From NCBI RefSeq assembly GCF_051014685.1, contig NC_135051.1, positions 18,061,557-18,125,556 of the forward strand: a stretch of 64,000 nt of DNA, read 5' to 3'. The notes under the pieces were generated by a model, which saw only the letters and a list, made by a program, of their open reading frames with translations, was not told where the DNA came from and searched no databases. How positions within the stretch are numbered: position 1 is the stretch's first letter; the number at the start of each line of letters is the position of its first letter. Shown one piece after another: positions 49,078 through 61,072 of the stretch. The position numbers were made by a program, and so were the translations under genes. The stretch is from Ptiloglossa arizonensis (lineage: Eukaryota > Arthropoda > Insecta > Hymenoptera > Colletidae).

Positions 49078-50332
49078 CCGAACGGCTGTTCGCTGATCAG
49101 CAACGACGTCACACTCTCCAAACCGTTCGGTCTTGGTTCTCGCGTGTTCGGCTCGTAATCGCACGTTCCTCGATAGTGCGGGAAGCAACTGCTGCTACCG
49201 GAGCGGCGGATTCTGGCGCCCAGAAGCGCGAAAAAACGCCACGACGATCACGAGGCGAGATTAGGTGGTATACACGATAGCATAAAGTAGCCGGCTCTTG
49301 TGGCAGAATAGAAAAGTGACAGGAACGTACCGCGTGCGGGACAAACCGATTATTTCGTTACGGCTTGCCGTCTTCTGTCCTCTCGCTCCTACTTTCGTTC
49401 GAGTTTTCGATGTCGCGTGAAAGAAACGACTGCGTCACGATCGATTTACTGCGACGCGAACGCGCAACACGCGCGTGCCACAGTGCGAAAAACGCGTGGA
49501 CCGTCGCCGCGTAACGTTGCCACGATGCGACGGTAGTAAGCCAGTTTTTCCGGCGAAAATACGATTACGAACACGCCAGAACTCCCGGCCCAGACTGTCA
49601 TCGATTGTTGACGAGCGTCTCGACCGATCGTGTCCGTTGTCGATGTAACCGTGGCGCCATCTGATGCCTTAGCGCAGGTAAATCGCATGCGTACACGAGG
49701 TGTGGGATTTCCGTCGATAAGTGCGAGCACTTTGAAAATCGAGCGTTGCGGATGTAACGATGACTTGTTGTTTTCGTTTGTTCGATAGCGTCTGTTATGT
49801 AAATTATATAATAGATATAACGCGTAAAATGACATCTTTCCGTATCATTTTCCCCAATATACCCCATAATGTACTGTTTCTATATTCTTATACTATCGTT
49901 CTGTTGTTAGCCATGTGCATATTTCGTGCTCGATTGTTCGATCAAGAATACGTGCCTCTTATTTTTATACGATACGGTTTATTCACCGAAATGCGATACC
50001 GCGCAGACTGTTCTTTTATTTGTCAAATAATCAATTATCACATCATTACAACAATGATGTAATACTATAGAAAAGCTATAGAAATATTGAACTACGTTGA
50101 AAGTATAGTGATAAGTTTGCAGACAAGATACAAGCCATACGTAGCAGGTAATACTTCTTCGTGTCATGCAAACCGGGTACTCACAAAGTCACGAGCAACC
50201 TTAACATATTTTGGTCATTTTTAGTGCTACCGATTCAATGTGGAATCAAATTTAAAGACATTACTTGAATAAAATATTAAATAAGATAAGAATTAATTAT
50301 TTTCATAGTGATTAATATTGTATATGGAACAA
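49078..50332. other. Possible promoter region, then AT-rich flank of the composite element
   Basis: To about 49,700 the DNA is CG-rich; a 129-codon minus-strand frame there (49,446-49,835) has no recognised domain. From 49,750 it becomes AT-rich and unique up to the terminal repeat at 50,333. Confidence 0.4.
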
Positions 50333-50541
50333 AAATACCGACATGACAAAGCATCAGTGGTTTCGGAGTGACATCTCCGTTAAAACACGACAATGGGAAC
50401 CATATGCAATCGAACTAACGGACTCGACAAATGTGGTCACATAGAAAATTCGTACCTATAGATCGTTTATGATTTTATCAAACCTATCAGAAAAGTTTTC
50501 AATAAATATTGTAACAAAAAGTTCTATCGGTTTACGCATTT
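50333..50541 (+). repeat. Left terminal inverted repeat of the composite element
   Basis: Pairs with 57,015-57,219. Shared blocks include gtggtttcggag, gacatctccgttaaaacacg and acaatgggaaccatatgcaa. The outermost match begins at aaatacc. The inner edge overlaps by a few bases the start of the internal palindrome at 50,535. Confidence 0.9.
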
Positions 50542-53500
50542 ATTTCTTGCTGATAAAGGGTACAATACGTGTAAAAGCTCCAACTTTTACATTATATTTT
50601 TTGCACAAAAATTGTGTCTCCTTTTTACAGAGATAGACAAATTTGAAATTCCCCTACAGACACTTCTGCAGGAGCTCACAACGATAAATTTTATGTTTAG
50701 CAAAGTAATTAATTATGTTTAGGCTTCATTATCCAACACGTGCCACGATTACGTTTACTGTTCAAATTACAAGAATTAAACACTTATTCAATCGATGTAT
50801 ACAATAAACGATGAAGTCCAATAAATAATGTATACCTATTCTTTAGGAAAACGTATACATTATTTAACATGAGTTGCAGTTAAAACTTGTATTGCAATGT
50901 AAATGTCAAAATGTAATTTTCCCTTAATAATAAGGAATAAATTGTGCTTTAATAGTTGAACGTAGAAAGCTTATTAGAATGTTAGGGTAAAAAATTATAA
51001 ATTCCTCTTAAATAACCAGGAAAAATGATGGTTATACGGGTATGATTTAAGTATAATAAATTAATTTCTGACTCCTAATCGCATGCAAAAGCACAAATCC
51101 TGAAAATAATTTAATTTGTTCAAGATTTAAAAAATCAGAAAAAAGTACAGGTGGCTCCATCTACGGCAAAACGTCCAAGTTTGTCGAGAAATAATTTGTT
51201 CACGAAGGGCTAGATGGCAGGATAGGTATTGTTACAACGTGTAATTGAATGCAGCTGTCAAAACATAAACTTTTCTAAGAAAATACGCTTAAATATCGCC
51301 TTTAGAGGTATACACAGGATGCCTGTTATATGTGCAAGGAATGAAATAAAAGTTATGTATGCATTTTATGTAAACTACTTTACGCATAAATTTTATTCGA
51401 CACCTAGATTGCAATACACGTTCTGAATAGAGTTTCAATGCATAACATTTTAAGCATAAATTATAGTTTGCACTTACATTCTAGCAGACATCCTAGGCAC
51501 TCCTAAATGCAATATTTATCTTCATTTCTGGGAGCAATTTATCTTTTCTCAGTTACATTCTAATGCTTTATTAGTTGTACCTAGAAAACTTGGTACAATA
51601 AGGGATGGAAAAGTTTTAAATTTCTATTAAATAATGAGAATAATGACTGCTGTATGTGCATGAATTAAGCATTATAAATTATTTTTTTACTCCTAATCGC
51701 ATGCAAAAGCACAAATCATGAAAATAAATTAATTTATTTAAAATTTAAATAATCCGAAAAAAGTACAGGTGGCTCCATCTACGGCAAATCGTCCAAGTTT
51801 GTCGGGAAATAGTTCGTTGACGAAGGGCTAGATGGCGGTATAGGTACTGTTACAACGTGTAAATGAATGCAGCTGTCAAAATATAAATTTTGCACAGAAA
51901 ATACGCTTAAATATCGACTTTAGAGGTATAGACAGGATGCCCGTTTTATGTGCAAGGATTGAAATAAAATATATACATGCATTTTATGTACACTACTTTA
52001 CGTATACATTTTATTCGATGCATACATTGCAATACACATTTTAAGTAGATTTTCAATACATAATATTTTAAACATATATTATAGTTTGCACTTACATTCT
52101 AGCAGACATCCCAGACACTCCAAAATAGAGACACTTCGGGCATTCTGTGTATACCTCTAAAGTCGATATTTAAGCGTATTTTCTGTGCAAAATTTATATT
52201 TTGACAGCTGCATTCATTTACACGTTGTAACAGTACCTATACTGCCATCTAGCCCTTCGTCAACGAACTATTTCTCGACAAACTTGGACGATTTGCCGTA
52301 GATGGAGCCACCTGTACTTTTTTTCGGATTATTTAAATTTTAAATAAATTAATTTATTTTCATGATTTGTGCTTTTGCATGCGATTAGGAGTCAAAAAAT
52401 AATTTATAATGCTTAATTCATGCACATACAGCAGTCATTTTTCTCATTATTTAATAAAAATTTAAAACTTTTCCATCCCTTATTGTACCAAGTTTTCTAG
52501 GTACAACTAATAAAGCATTAGAATGTAACTGAGAAAAGATAAATTGCTCCTAGAAATGAAGATAAATATTGCATTTGGGAGTGTCTAGGATGCCTGCTAG
52601 AATGTAAGTGCAAACTATAATTTATGCTTAAAATGTTATGCATTGAAATTCTATTCAGAACGTGTATTGCAATCTAGGGGTCGAATAAAATTTATGCGTA
52701 AAGTAGTTTTATAAAATGCATACATAACTTTTATTTCATTCCTTGCACATATAACAGGCATCCTGTGTATACCTCTAAAGGCGATATTTAAGCGTATTTT
52801 CTTAGAAAAGTTTATGTTTTGACAGCTGCATTCAATTACACGTTGTAACAATACCTATCCTGCCATCTAGCCCTTCGTGAACAAATTATTTCTCGACAAA
52901 CTTGGACGTTTTGCCGTAGATGGAGCCAGCTGTACTTTTTTTCTGATTATTTAAATCTTGAACAAATTAAATTATTTTCAGGATTTGTGCTTTTGCATGC
53001 GATTAGGAGTCAGAAATTAATTTATTATACTTAAATCATACCCGTATAACCATCATTTTTCCTGGTTATTTAAGAGGAATTTATAATTTTTTACCCTAAC
53101 ATTCTAATAAGCTTTCTACGTTCAACTATTAAAGCACAATTTATTCCTTATTATTAAGAGAAAAATACATTTTGACATTTACATTGCAATACAAGTTTTA
53201 AGTACAACTCATGTTAAATAATGTATACGTTTTCTTAAAGAATAGGTGTACATTATTTATTGGACTTCATTGTTTATTGTATACATCGATTGAATAAGTG
53301 TTTAATTCTTGTAATTTGGACAGTAAACGTAGTCGTGGCACGTGTTGGATAATGGAGCCAAAACATAATTAATTACTTTGCTAAACATAAAATTTATCGT
53401 CGTGATCTCCTGCAAAAGAGTCTGTCGGGGAATTTCAAATTTGTCTATCTTTGTACAAAGGAAACACAATTTTTGGGAAAAAAATATAATGTAAAAGTTG

Positions 53501-53545
53501 GAACTTTTACACGTATTGTGCCCTTTATCAGCAAAAAATAAATGC
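50535..53545. repeat. 3.0-kb near-perfect palindrome
   Basis: The left arm (50,535-51,943) and right arm (52,137-53,545) are inverted copies around a centre at 52,040, with a loop of about 193 bases. Paired positions sum to about 104,080 at several points along the arms, so few net indels have occurred. Each arm carries two tandem units about 624 bp apart, marked by tacaggtggctccatctacg at 51,146 and 51,770 and inverted near 52,320 and 52,940. A 60-odd-codon frame appears in the units, but its differences between units are mostly amino-acid-changing, so it is not under protein selection. A transcript would fold into a very long hairpin. Confidence 0.92.
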
Positions 53546-54997
53546 TAAATTAATATGTGTAGTAAACAATTATTACTTTCTATGTTTTAAAATTTTAGGA
53601 AACATGTCAAACACCAGCTTTCGCTTCAAATCCAGATCAAAATCAATTACTATAAGTTACTTAATCATTTGTAATGCATAAATAAGATGCTCATTGTTCG
53701 ATTAATATTGGGAACATGCGTAAATGTTAGTAACAATCGCGGAAATGAAGAAACATTCGCCGAAACCGTGCGCCTCCGCATTTTTCGCAATATCTTGATG
53801 TTTATTTATCATAATTAATAACAACCATCGTAGTACCATAGCTTTTACAATTATTAACAATGTTCTAGTATAAATAACAGCTTAAAATATTATTTCGTTG
53901 AAGTTTTCTTCGTTAGCGATGAAATTGTTGCGATTGATGTCCAACCGACATTGTCAAGGCTACCGATATGGATGATCGATTCACAAGTGTTTATTACGAT
54001 GATTTTTCTATCTAGAAAAGCGATTAATTGAATTTCGGCGCTTTCAAGTAAAAAATACAACTTCTACGTGTATTATGTAAATTATAAGAATTAAACAAAT
54101 GTGAAATTAATGTATCTAATAAACAATTGTTACTTTCCATGCTTTAAAACTTTACAAAACACGTTTTACTTTGAATCTCCATCTAAATCAATTTCTATAA
54201 GGTAATTCATCATTTTTAATGTATAAATAAGATGCACATTGTTCGATTAATATTGGGAACATCCATAAATGTTAGTAACAATCGCGGAAATGAACAAACA
54301 TTCATCGAAACCGTTCGCCTTTGCAGATTTCGCAGTATCTTGGCATTTATTTATCATAATTATTAACAACCGTCGTAGGACCGTAGATTAAACAATTATT
54401 AACATCGTCGTAGTATAAATAATGGCTTAAAATATCATTTTGTTGAAATATTCTTTGTTCGCGAACGAATTTTTCTTTGAGATCCAACCGACATTGTCAA
54501 GGCTACACATATCGATTATCGATACACAAGCGTTCATCACGATGATTTTTCTATTTAGAGAAGCGATTAATTGAATTTCGCCGCTTTTGAATAAAAAATG
54601 CAACTTCTACGCGTATTGTGTAAATTATAAGAATTGAACAAATGTTGAATTAATGTATCTAATAAACAATTGTAACTTTTCATGCTTTAAAACTTTACGA
54701 AACACGTTTTACTTTGAATCTCGATGTAAATCAATTTCTATAAGTTACTTAATCATTTGTAATGCACAAATAAGATGCACATTGTTCGATTAATATTGGG
54801 AACATGCATAAATGTTAGTAACAATCGCGGAATTGAACAAACATTCACCGAAATGGTTCGCTTTCGCAGATTTCGCAATATCTTGATGTTTATTTATCAT
54901 ATTTATTAACAATCATCGTAAAACCGTAGGTTAAACAATTATTAACAACGTTCTAGTATAAATAATGGCTAAAAAGCCATCAATTCGTTGAAATATT
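53546..54997 (+). repeat. 545-bp tandem array, ~2.7 copies
   Basis: The phrase cattgttcgattaatattgg occurs at 53,692, 54,237 and 54,780, giving periods of 545 and 543. Other shared words are gttagtaacaatcgcgg, catgctttaaaac and ccaaccgacattgtcaaggc. The third copy stops at gttgaaatattc, where the next segment begins. AT-rich, with no frame conserved between copies. Confidence 0.92.
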
Positions 54998-55467
54998 CGG
55001 TTAAATCGAACAAAGACAATGGAAGAAACGGTAAGTCACCTTGGGGAGGGTATATAAGGAGCCCCCAGTTGTTTAAAATTTCATTGTTCCTGGAGCCTCC
55101 GAGGTGGACGGATCTCTTCGTTTTAGGTTCATGGAAGGGGGCCCCCCACCTTGGTAACCGGTACTGGCCGCCGGTAGGCGGTGGTCAGTACTGGCGACCA
55201 CTCTGTCAATCCTTTCTTGTTTTTTTAATTGTTTCTTTGTCTAATTCGTTTCATTTGTTCTCTGATTTTAATTTCTACTTGTTTTCCCATGTTTATTTTT
55301 TTCCACTAACCAACTTCATTTCTATTTTCTATTATGCCTTGACTTTATGTTTCTCTTAGATTTCTCTTAGATAGATTCTCTTAGATGCATCGGAAAACGA
55401 AGAACGAAGAACGAAGAGGACTGATGTATTGCATCCTCCGCTGGACTGTTAATTCTAAGTGTAGACT
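54998..55467 (+). promoter_or_regulatory. Inserted segment with TATA-like box
   Basis: The satellite is interrupted here by GC-richer sequence. It carries gggtatataaggagccccc at about 55,048, a good TATA box, preceded by a donor-like GTAAGT at 55,032. Further on are T-rich stretches and three copies of ttctcttaga (55,355-55,385). A TATA box, a donor and AATAAA-like words further right recall the U3/R region of an LTR retrotransposon, but I could not define LTR ends or any retroelement genes. Confidence 0.35.
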
Positions 55468-56478
55468 AAGTTAGTTTTAAGGCCACCATGTACGAATATC
55501 TGTGATCTGCCGAGCAATTATCCAATCTTTAGCTTCTTTTTGCTCGCTTGCTCGTATCTCAGTCCGGCCACCTCTGCTTGTTGCATAAGCAAGTGACCGG
55601 TCGTGGAGGTGGACCGAACGCTCGATCGCCGTCTCTTCTGGTGCGTCTGCTTTGAGAGAGTATATGCTGCGGACACAGGGGCAGGTGTTCGCACCGGTCC
55701 CTGCGGAAGCCCTTGATCCATCATAAGACCCTCTCTTCGTCATCCTCCGTGAGTCAGGTCCACGCTCTGCGTGGCTCCTGGCTGCGGAGTTGGGAGAAAC
55801 GGGGCACTCCTCTAGAGGAGTGGACGGCGTCGCGCATATCCTTGAGAATCGGGCCCACTGAGGGGAAACGGGACCGACCTAGTAGGAACAACTCCAAGGT
55901 TCGCGTCGCGCATTCCCGAATTTTGCCTCATTTTTCCATAATGTAATTGCTCGGCAGAATTAAACGAGGAGATCAAAGGAACATTGATTCCTTCTATCTC
56001 TGCAGTTAGAATAAGTTAGTTTTAAGGCTGTGATCTGCCAAGCAATTATTCAATCTTTAGCTTAATTTTGCTCGCTTCCTCGTTCCTTGGTCCGGTCACC
56101 ACTGCTTCTTGTACAAGCAAGTGACCGGCCGTGTAAGTAGTCCGAACGGTCTATCGCCGTCTCTTCCGGTGTGTCCGCTTCCAGAGGGGGCATGTTGCGA
56201 GCACAGGAGCAGGCATTTTTGCCGGTCCCTGCGAAAGCCTCCAAAATAAGACCCTCTCGTCGTAAAGATGGAGAAACGGGGCACTCCTCTAGGGGAGTGG
56301 TAGGCGTCGTTCGTTTTCTCTGGAATCGGAACCACGGAGGGGAAACGGGATAGACCTAGTAGGACCAACTGCACGGTTCGTGTCGCGTCTTTCTCAATTT
56401 TGCCTAATTTTTCCATAATGTAATTGCTTGGCAGAACTAAACGAGGAGATCGAAGGAACATTGATTCCTTCCATCTCT
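55468..56478 (+). repeat. Second 545-bp tandem duplication, GC-rich
   Basis: The phrase aagttagttttaaggc occurs at 55,468 and 56,013, 545 bp apart, and the following sequence is duplicated. Copy 2 lacks about 68 bases (a ctccgtgagtcaggtccacg segment and its surroundings), which shifts later words to a 477-bp offset. Copy 1 carries the 18-bp perfect palindrome CACTCCTCTAGAGGAGTG (55,805-55,822), with one mismatch in copy 2. The unit is unrelated in sequence to the 545-bp unit at 53.5 kb. Frames on the minus strand are not conserved between copies. Confidence 0.88.
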
Positions 56479-57014
56479 TTGGTTTAGTATCTTCGTTTGT
56501 ATCGCGCGTCGAGGGAGATCGATGGAACTTTGATTCCATCTATCTCTCTCCGGGTCTCCGCTCGCAGCAACCTCCACGTGGTGAGACCTGGTAATCGGTA
56601 TTACTCGCGACGTAGTATTACTTGCCGCGAGTAGTGCCGAGCTAATCGGCTGTGAATTATTTCTTAAGATGTAAGATTAAATTGAAAATTTTGTAACATA
56701 GAAAATTTTGTAATGCGTAAGAAAGTCTGAATATTTTAACGAAACGTAAGGATATGTAACTCTATTATATTTCAATAAATTCATTTCGAGTAACACGAGA
56801 AGCTTTCTTTCCCTTCTTTGCTTCCGTTTCCTCAACCCGATCCTAAATTATGAGTTAATGGTAGAGATACGAATGTTCCAAGTTTCGATTGTTCGATTGT
56901 TCCTCATTAGAATACAAGATACACATTACCGAATAGGTTTCAGAATAGCTGTGGCTGTCAAGTAAGCTTTCAGAATAGTTGGGGCTTTGAATGTGTTCTC
57001 GGTCTCGTGTTGTC
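56479..57014. other. AT-rich right interior of the composite element
   Basis: It includes a further degenerate copy of the gagatcgatggaactttgat phrase (about 56,515), a possible polyadenylation word (caataaa, about 56,775) and two copies of tttcagaatag (56,939 and 56,969). No gene. Confidence 0.45.
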
Positions 57015-57219
57015 AAAATGCGTAAACCCATAGAACTTTTTGTTAAAATATTTATTGAAAACTTTTCTGATAGGTTTGATAAAATCACAAATGATCTATA
57101 GGTTTTCTATGTGACTACATTTATCGACTCCGGTAGTTCGATTGCATATGGTTCCCATTGTCGTGTTTTAACGGAGATGTCGCTCCGAAACCACTGTTGC
57201 TTTGTCATGTCGGTATTTC
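57015..57219 (-). repeat. Right terminal inverted repeat of the composite element
   Basis: Inverted counterpart of 50,333-50,541, ending at cggtattt. About nine bases in ten match by eye, with one small deletion relative to the left copy. Confidence 0.9.
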
Positions 57220-60200
57220 AGATCATGTAACGTCAGTTTCCATTAGTTGAAACTTTTTTTTATATCTCGTCGATAAAACAAATTTTCCTTAAGTATCCCA
57301 TCCATCCTGTATCTCATCTTTGGTATTACATTCTTGACGTTAGCGGTTTTTATTATGAAAGAAATGACATCTACTTATACCAAGTTTCATGATGAAAATA
57401 TAATCGCATGTACGATTATATACGTATATGTAACATCAAACTCCGAAGACTTTTACATGTTCGTATTTACTCTTTTTTGAAATCTTCTTTATTGTTGCGT
57501 GTGACTATCGCTTTCGTAATCTCTTATTCCGAAAACAGAAAAACTGTTTATGGTAATTGAATCTAAGTTAAACATAATATTTATTATCTGTATATGTAAG
57601 CCCAAAGATCAAAGTTAGGACCATATTATCGGCCTATTTTTAAATTTCCCGTTTATCTCGCAACATGATTTAGAAAAATAGAATTCACAATGTACCGCGT
57701 GCTAAGCTGCTCCTTATCTCGTGGCATTTAAACGCCAGTATCTTGCAGGACTACGCACACACAAAGGCTACGGTCTACCGAAACATTTCCTGCATGCTTA
57801 AATCTTACTCATTCCTGATAGTGACGTGACTAATTGCAGCGATAATCATAACATATAACACGGCCTAAAGCCTTTTTATACAGTTAGGAAACGTGACATA
57901 TGAACATTGACTTTTGCCTCGTTTATTAATCATACGAAAATAACGGTAACGTATTATTGGGTTAACGTTATTGATATAAACGTCGCTTTCAACATGTTCG
58001 ACTACGTTTTAACCATAGTTATGTATTAGCAAATTATTTAAATAGTGGGTTAATTCTTTTGTATTATAATAAATTATTTATTCGAGTTTATAAAATGATA
58101 TATGAATTTTTGTGGAAGTAACTGTATGTACTTATATATCTGGGAACTGAGTTTCTTGTTTTTATTTTCACGAAGAGGTTAGAGCGCGAACAAAGCACTT
58201 TAAAGATAGGAATATAGTATCATTGCCGGGAACTACTATTTTGCATACAATAGTTTGTTGGACTAGACATCGTGCCGAACTGCACACAGGACCGTACACA
58301 TTGTTTTTCTACCTTTACGTCGTGTTTCAATGCTAAACGAGATTAACGAAATTTAATCTTGCCACCTTAAAATTTATAATTCTCTGCTGGCGCCCGACTG
58401 TTTGCACCCACGCATCGTTGTCCACAATGCATGCTGCACAGACACGTCCGTCCGTTATTTTAAAATCCATAGTTCCTAATTTCGTACATTGACTAATTTA
58501 AGGACTCGACGTTCCAAAATTTAATATCTGTTAATTATCGTTTAATACGATTGAAACGAAAATAGTTTGAAAAAATATTAATGTTGGCCATAATACAAAA
58601 CTTTTTTTTATACATTTCGTGTCAGTCGAGCGTGAACACTACCCAGCGAATTAATGCAATCGTAACGACCTTAACAATTTACATTCTTGTCGATGCTTCC
58701 AAAGAAATAATTTTCTCAAGCAGAAACAATGCCTTTGTTCCGTTTTTCCATCAGGTGTTGCATTGCCTTCTTCCTAGCCGTCAACCTTGACAAGTACAAA
58801 ACGGGATAAATACTAAACTGTGCAATAAAGCAATTTCATCGTCGACTTCCTGTTTATTAGAATGGCTGCAAAATAGCGGAAGCTCCACCATCTAACCTAA
58901 TTTGAAACGTCAAGTTTCGTAAACGTTCCGTATTTGGTACATTATTCCTACGTAAGCTGGATGCATATAACTCCATATTGTTATTGGTATGAAAATTAAA
59001 TCGATTAACATTGTATACACGTATGTAGCACGAAAGTTGCATATAATCGTGCTCTTTTGCGCGCCAACAGTACCCAATTTATTAACAACGTATCTATAGG
59101 AGCACGACATATATCCTCTCGGCGAGCACGTTTTATCTCCCACGTTTGCAAACTGCACAGCGAACCGAAACGCACGTGCGTTTTGCAAGAGGCAACGGGA
59201 GCGGGTGTTGACTCATTTCGCGCGAGTTCCACGGCTGCGTCGTTAAACTTGCTCTTGTCCGTCGCAGCTGCGGTAGAGAACAGAGTCCACGTTTGATTCC
59301 GTCTCTCACCCGGTATTGTTCGCAAATTGTTTCGCGACAATTCGCATTAAGTATTATTTCCATCTTTGTTTCGGAAAATCTTGCGGTGTCAGCAGCCACG
59401 TGACAATTATCTCAAACTCTCGGTCGCCGAACGAAGAACACGCAGAAATGAATCGAGGAATACGTATCGAAACTGTCCGAAATGATAATGCACGTGCAGC
59501 GACTCGATTTCTCGTTTCGGTATTTCGTTACAGTATTAAAGGTCGATAGTCTTTCATGGTAACTGCGATCAATCCTCCGAAAAGCTTGTACTCGATTGAT
59601 AACTTATCGTTACCAGTCAAGTTATCCCTAATTGATTTGTAAGAGGAAGGAAAGGGTAATAAAAATAAATTTTACGATCGTCTATACCGTACAAAAGAAG
59701 TTCAAGAAAAAAGAATTTCAAGTGTCGTGTATTGCGCTATACATACATTTGCTCGTCCGTAATCGTTATTATTAGTAACTACTAAAATAGCTGTCCTTTT
59801 TATCCGTATTACAGGCAGATAAGATAAGGAAGGAAACTTCAGTGTTGCGTCAGTGAAACATTGCCGTTTCGTTTCTTAAATGCGTACATGTCGATATTGA
59901 AAATTACATTACCCCAATATCTTGCACGACAGATGTGCTCCTCTCGCTTTTTTAGTAGGAAGATCGATGCGTGATTTGTTAACCTCGAAGACCTCCGCGA
60001 ACAAGGCCTAACCTACATTTCCTTGGGGATCGCGCGCAAAAGAGGCAAAACAACGAGCCGCGTGTATTCCCTGAGCACATGTGAGCCACATCGCGGCACC
60101 GATTTACGAAACGGCAATGACATTCCATGGCGTCGTAATTTTTCCAATCGGGTAACGTTCAAATGTGGCCGCTAAGCTCGAGGCCTTGGCTATAGGCAGA

Positions 60201-60890
60201 AGTTAGCTCAAGGACGACGACCGCCTGTCTATTCGAATTTCATCATGGTGTGAAGCTAAGCAGGTGAATGTCAGCCCCTTGCGCTTCATGCCCGTAATGA
60301 GACACATCTTTGCGGTATAATAGTGTGCACGTCGGATAGACTTTATCCGATTAAAAATAACGACTGTGTAAAATATTACCATAAACCTTTTCACGTCTTG
60401 TTAAAGTGACGGTCAAAATTACTTCATTTTAATTAGAATAATTCGTTCTTTCAGGATAATTAGCGCGACCAATATTGTATTATTATAATATTTTACTTAA
60501 TATAACTGTTATCAATAATGCAGATTAAAGGTTCTACTTAAAACGCGTCAGAATTTGTCCGGATGGTATCTTCCAATTAATTTTACAAAAGACTACAGAA
60601 ACGATGACACTGTACAGATAGCTTCGAAATATAAAAACACGCGTTCGTTCGTAAAGCCTGAGAACTTTTCTGCTTGCTGATATAAAAATCTTAGGGGTCA
60701 AGTTACGATAACTATTAGCTTACTATCGTTCGCAACAGATGTCTCGATTTGAGCGAAAGAAACTGTTTAACCACTACATCAATCGTACCAACATATCACG
60801 TATCGTAACTCTCGATTAATCGTGCATAAAGTAATGACGAGTTACAGCGAGACTAGTAACCTAGCTTCCGCGGGTATCTTGGCCACTTGG
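57220..60890. other. AT-rich stretch without a supported gene
   Basis: Unique sequence, mostly AT-leaning, with a more CG-rich patch at 59,050-59,480 where overlapping frames occur on both strands (up to 111 codons, minus strand). No splice or domain evidence supports them. Confidence 0.5.
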
Positions 60891-60891
60891 T

Positions 60892-60908
60892 TACAGGTGG
60901 CACCTGTA
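60892..60908. promoter_or_regulatory. Palindromic double CAGGTG / E-box site
   Basis: TACAGGTG and CACCTGTA meet across a single G. CAGGTG is the core bound by Snail/ZEB-type zinc fingers and by some bHLH factors. Placement about 1.4 kb upstream of the start codon at 62,278 makes a regulatory role plausible but unproven. Confidence 0.35.
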
Positions 60909-60997
60909 TGCTTTAAAGCGGAGGAAACGGCAGGTCGAGGAACGTCTAGCCATCCGGAGGGAGCAGGTTAAGGCGCGAATATCCGACATATCAGATT

Positions 60998-61072
60998 GGT
61001 GAGTCACGCGTCTTGTTCGATATGTTCCGGCTACCCCGTTTGCCGCCCACACGACCTGTGGTATGACTCACC
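60998..61072. promoter_or_regulatory. Inverted pair of AP-1 sites
   Basis: GGTGAGTCA (60,998-61,006) and its exact inverse TGACTCACC (61,064-61,072) are 57 bases apart. TGAGTCA is the consensus for Jun/Fos-type bZIP dimers. The match extends two bases beyond the heptamer on both sides, which is unlikely for unrelated sites. They lie upstream of the plus-strand gene at 62,278. Confidence 0.45.

Larger units (their letters stand above)
50333..57219. mobile_element. 6.9-kb foldback-like composite with terminal inverted repeats
   Basis: The left end (50,333-50,541) is repeated in inverted orientation at the right end (57,015-57,219) over about 205 bases with one small deletion. The outermost shared word is aaataccgacatgacaaagc. 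Between them lie, in order, a 3.0-kb palindrome, a 545-bp tandem array, and a GC-richer block with a TATA-like box and a second 545-bp array. No transposase or other enzyme frame was found; the longest frames are about 150 codons and follow repeats. Long, internally repetitive inverted arms are the hallmark of foldback elements such as FB and Galileo in Drosophila. No clear target-site duplication is seen next to either end. It is probably non-autonomous, and possibly a nest of several insertions. Confidence 0.75.

Noticed and set aside
51229..52851. A 60-odd-codon peptide repeated on both strands inside the palindrome
   Set aside because: It recurs only because the DNA is inverted-duplicated. 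Comparing the two tandem units by eye gives about 17 amino-acid-changing against about 5 silent changes, so there is no sign of protein selection.
60250..60280. gaagctaagcagg, resembling the internal promoter of 5S rRNA
   Set aside because: Only 13 bases match and the rest of the 5S sequence is absent.
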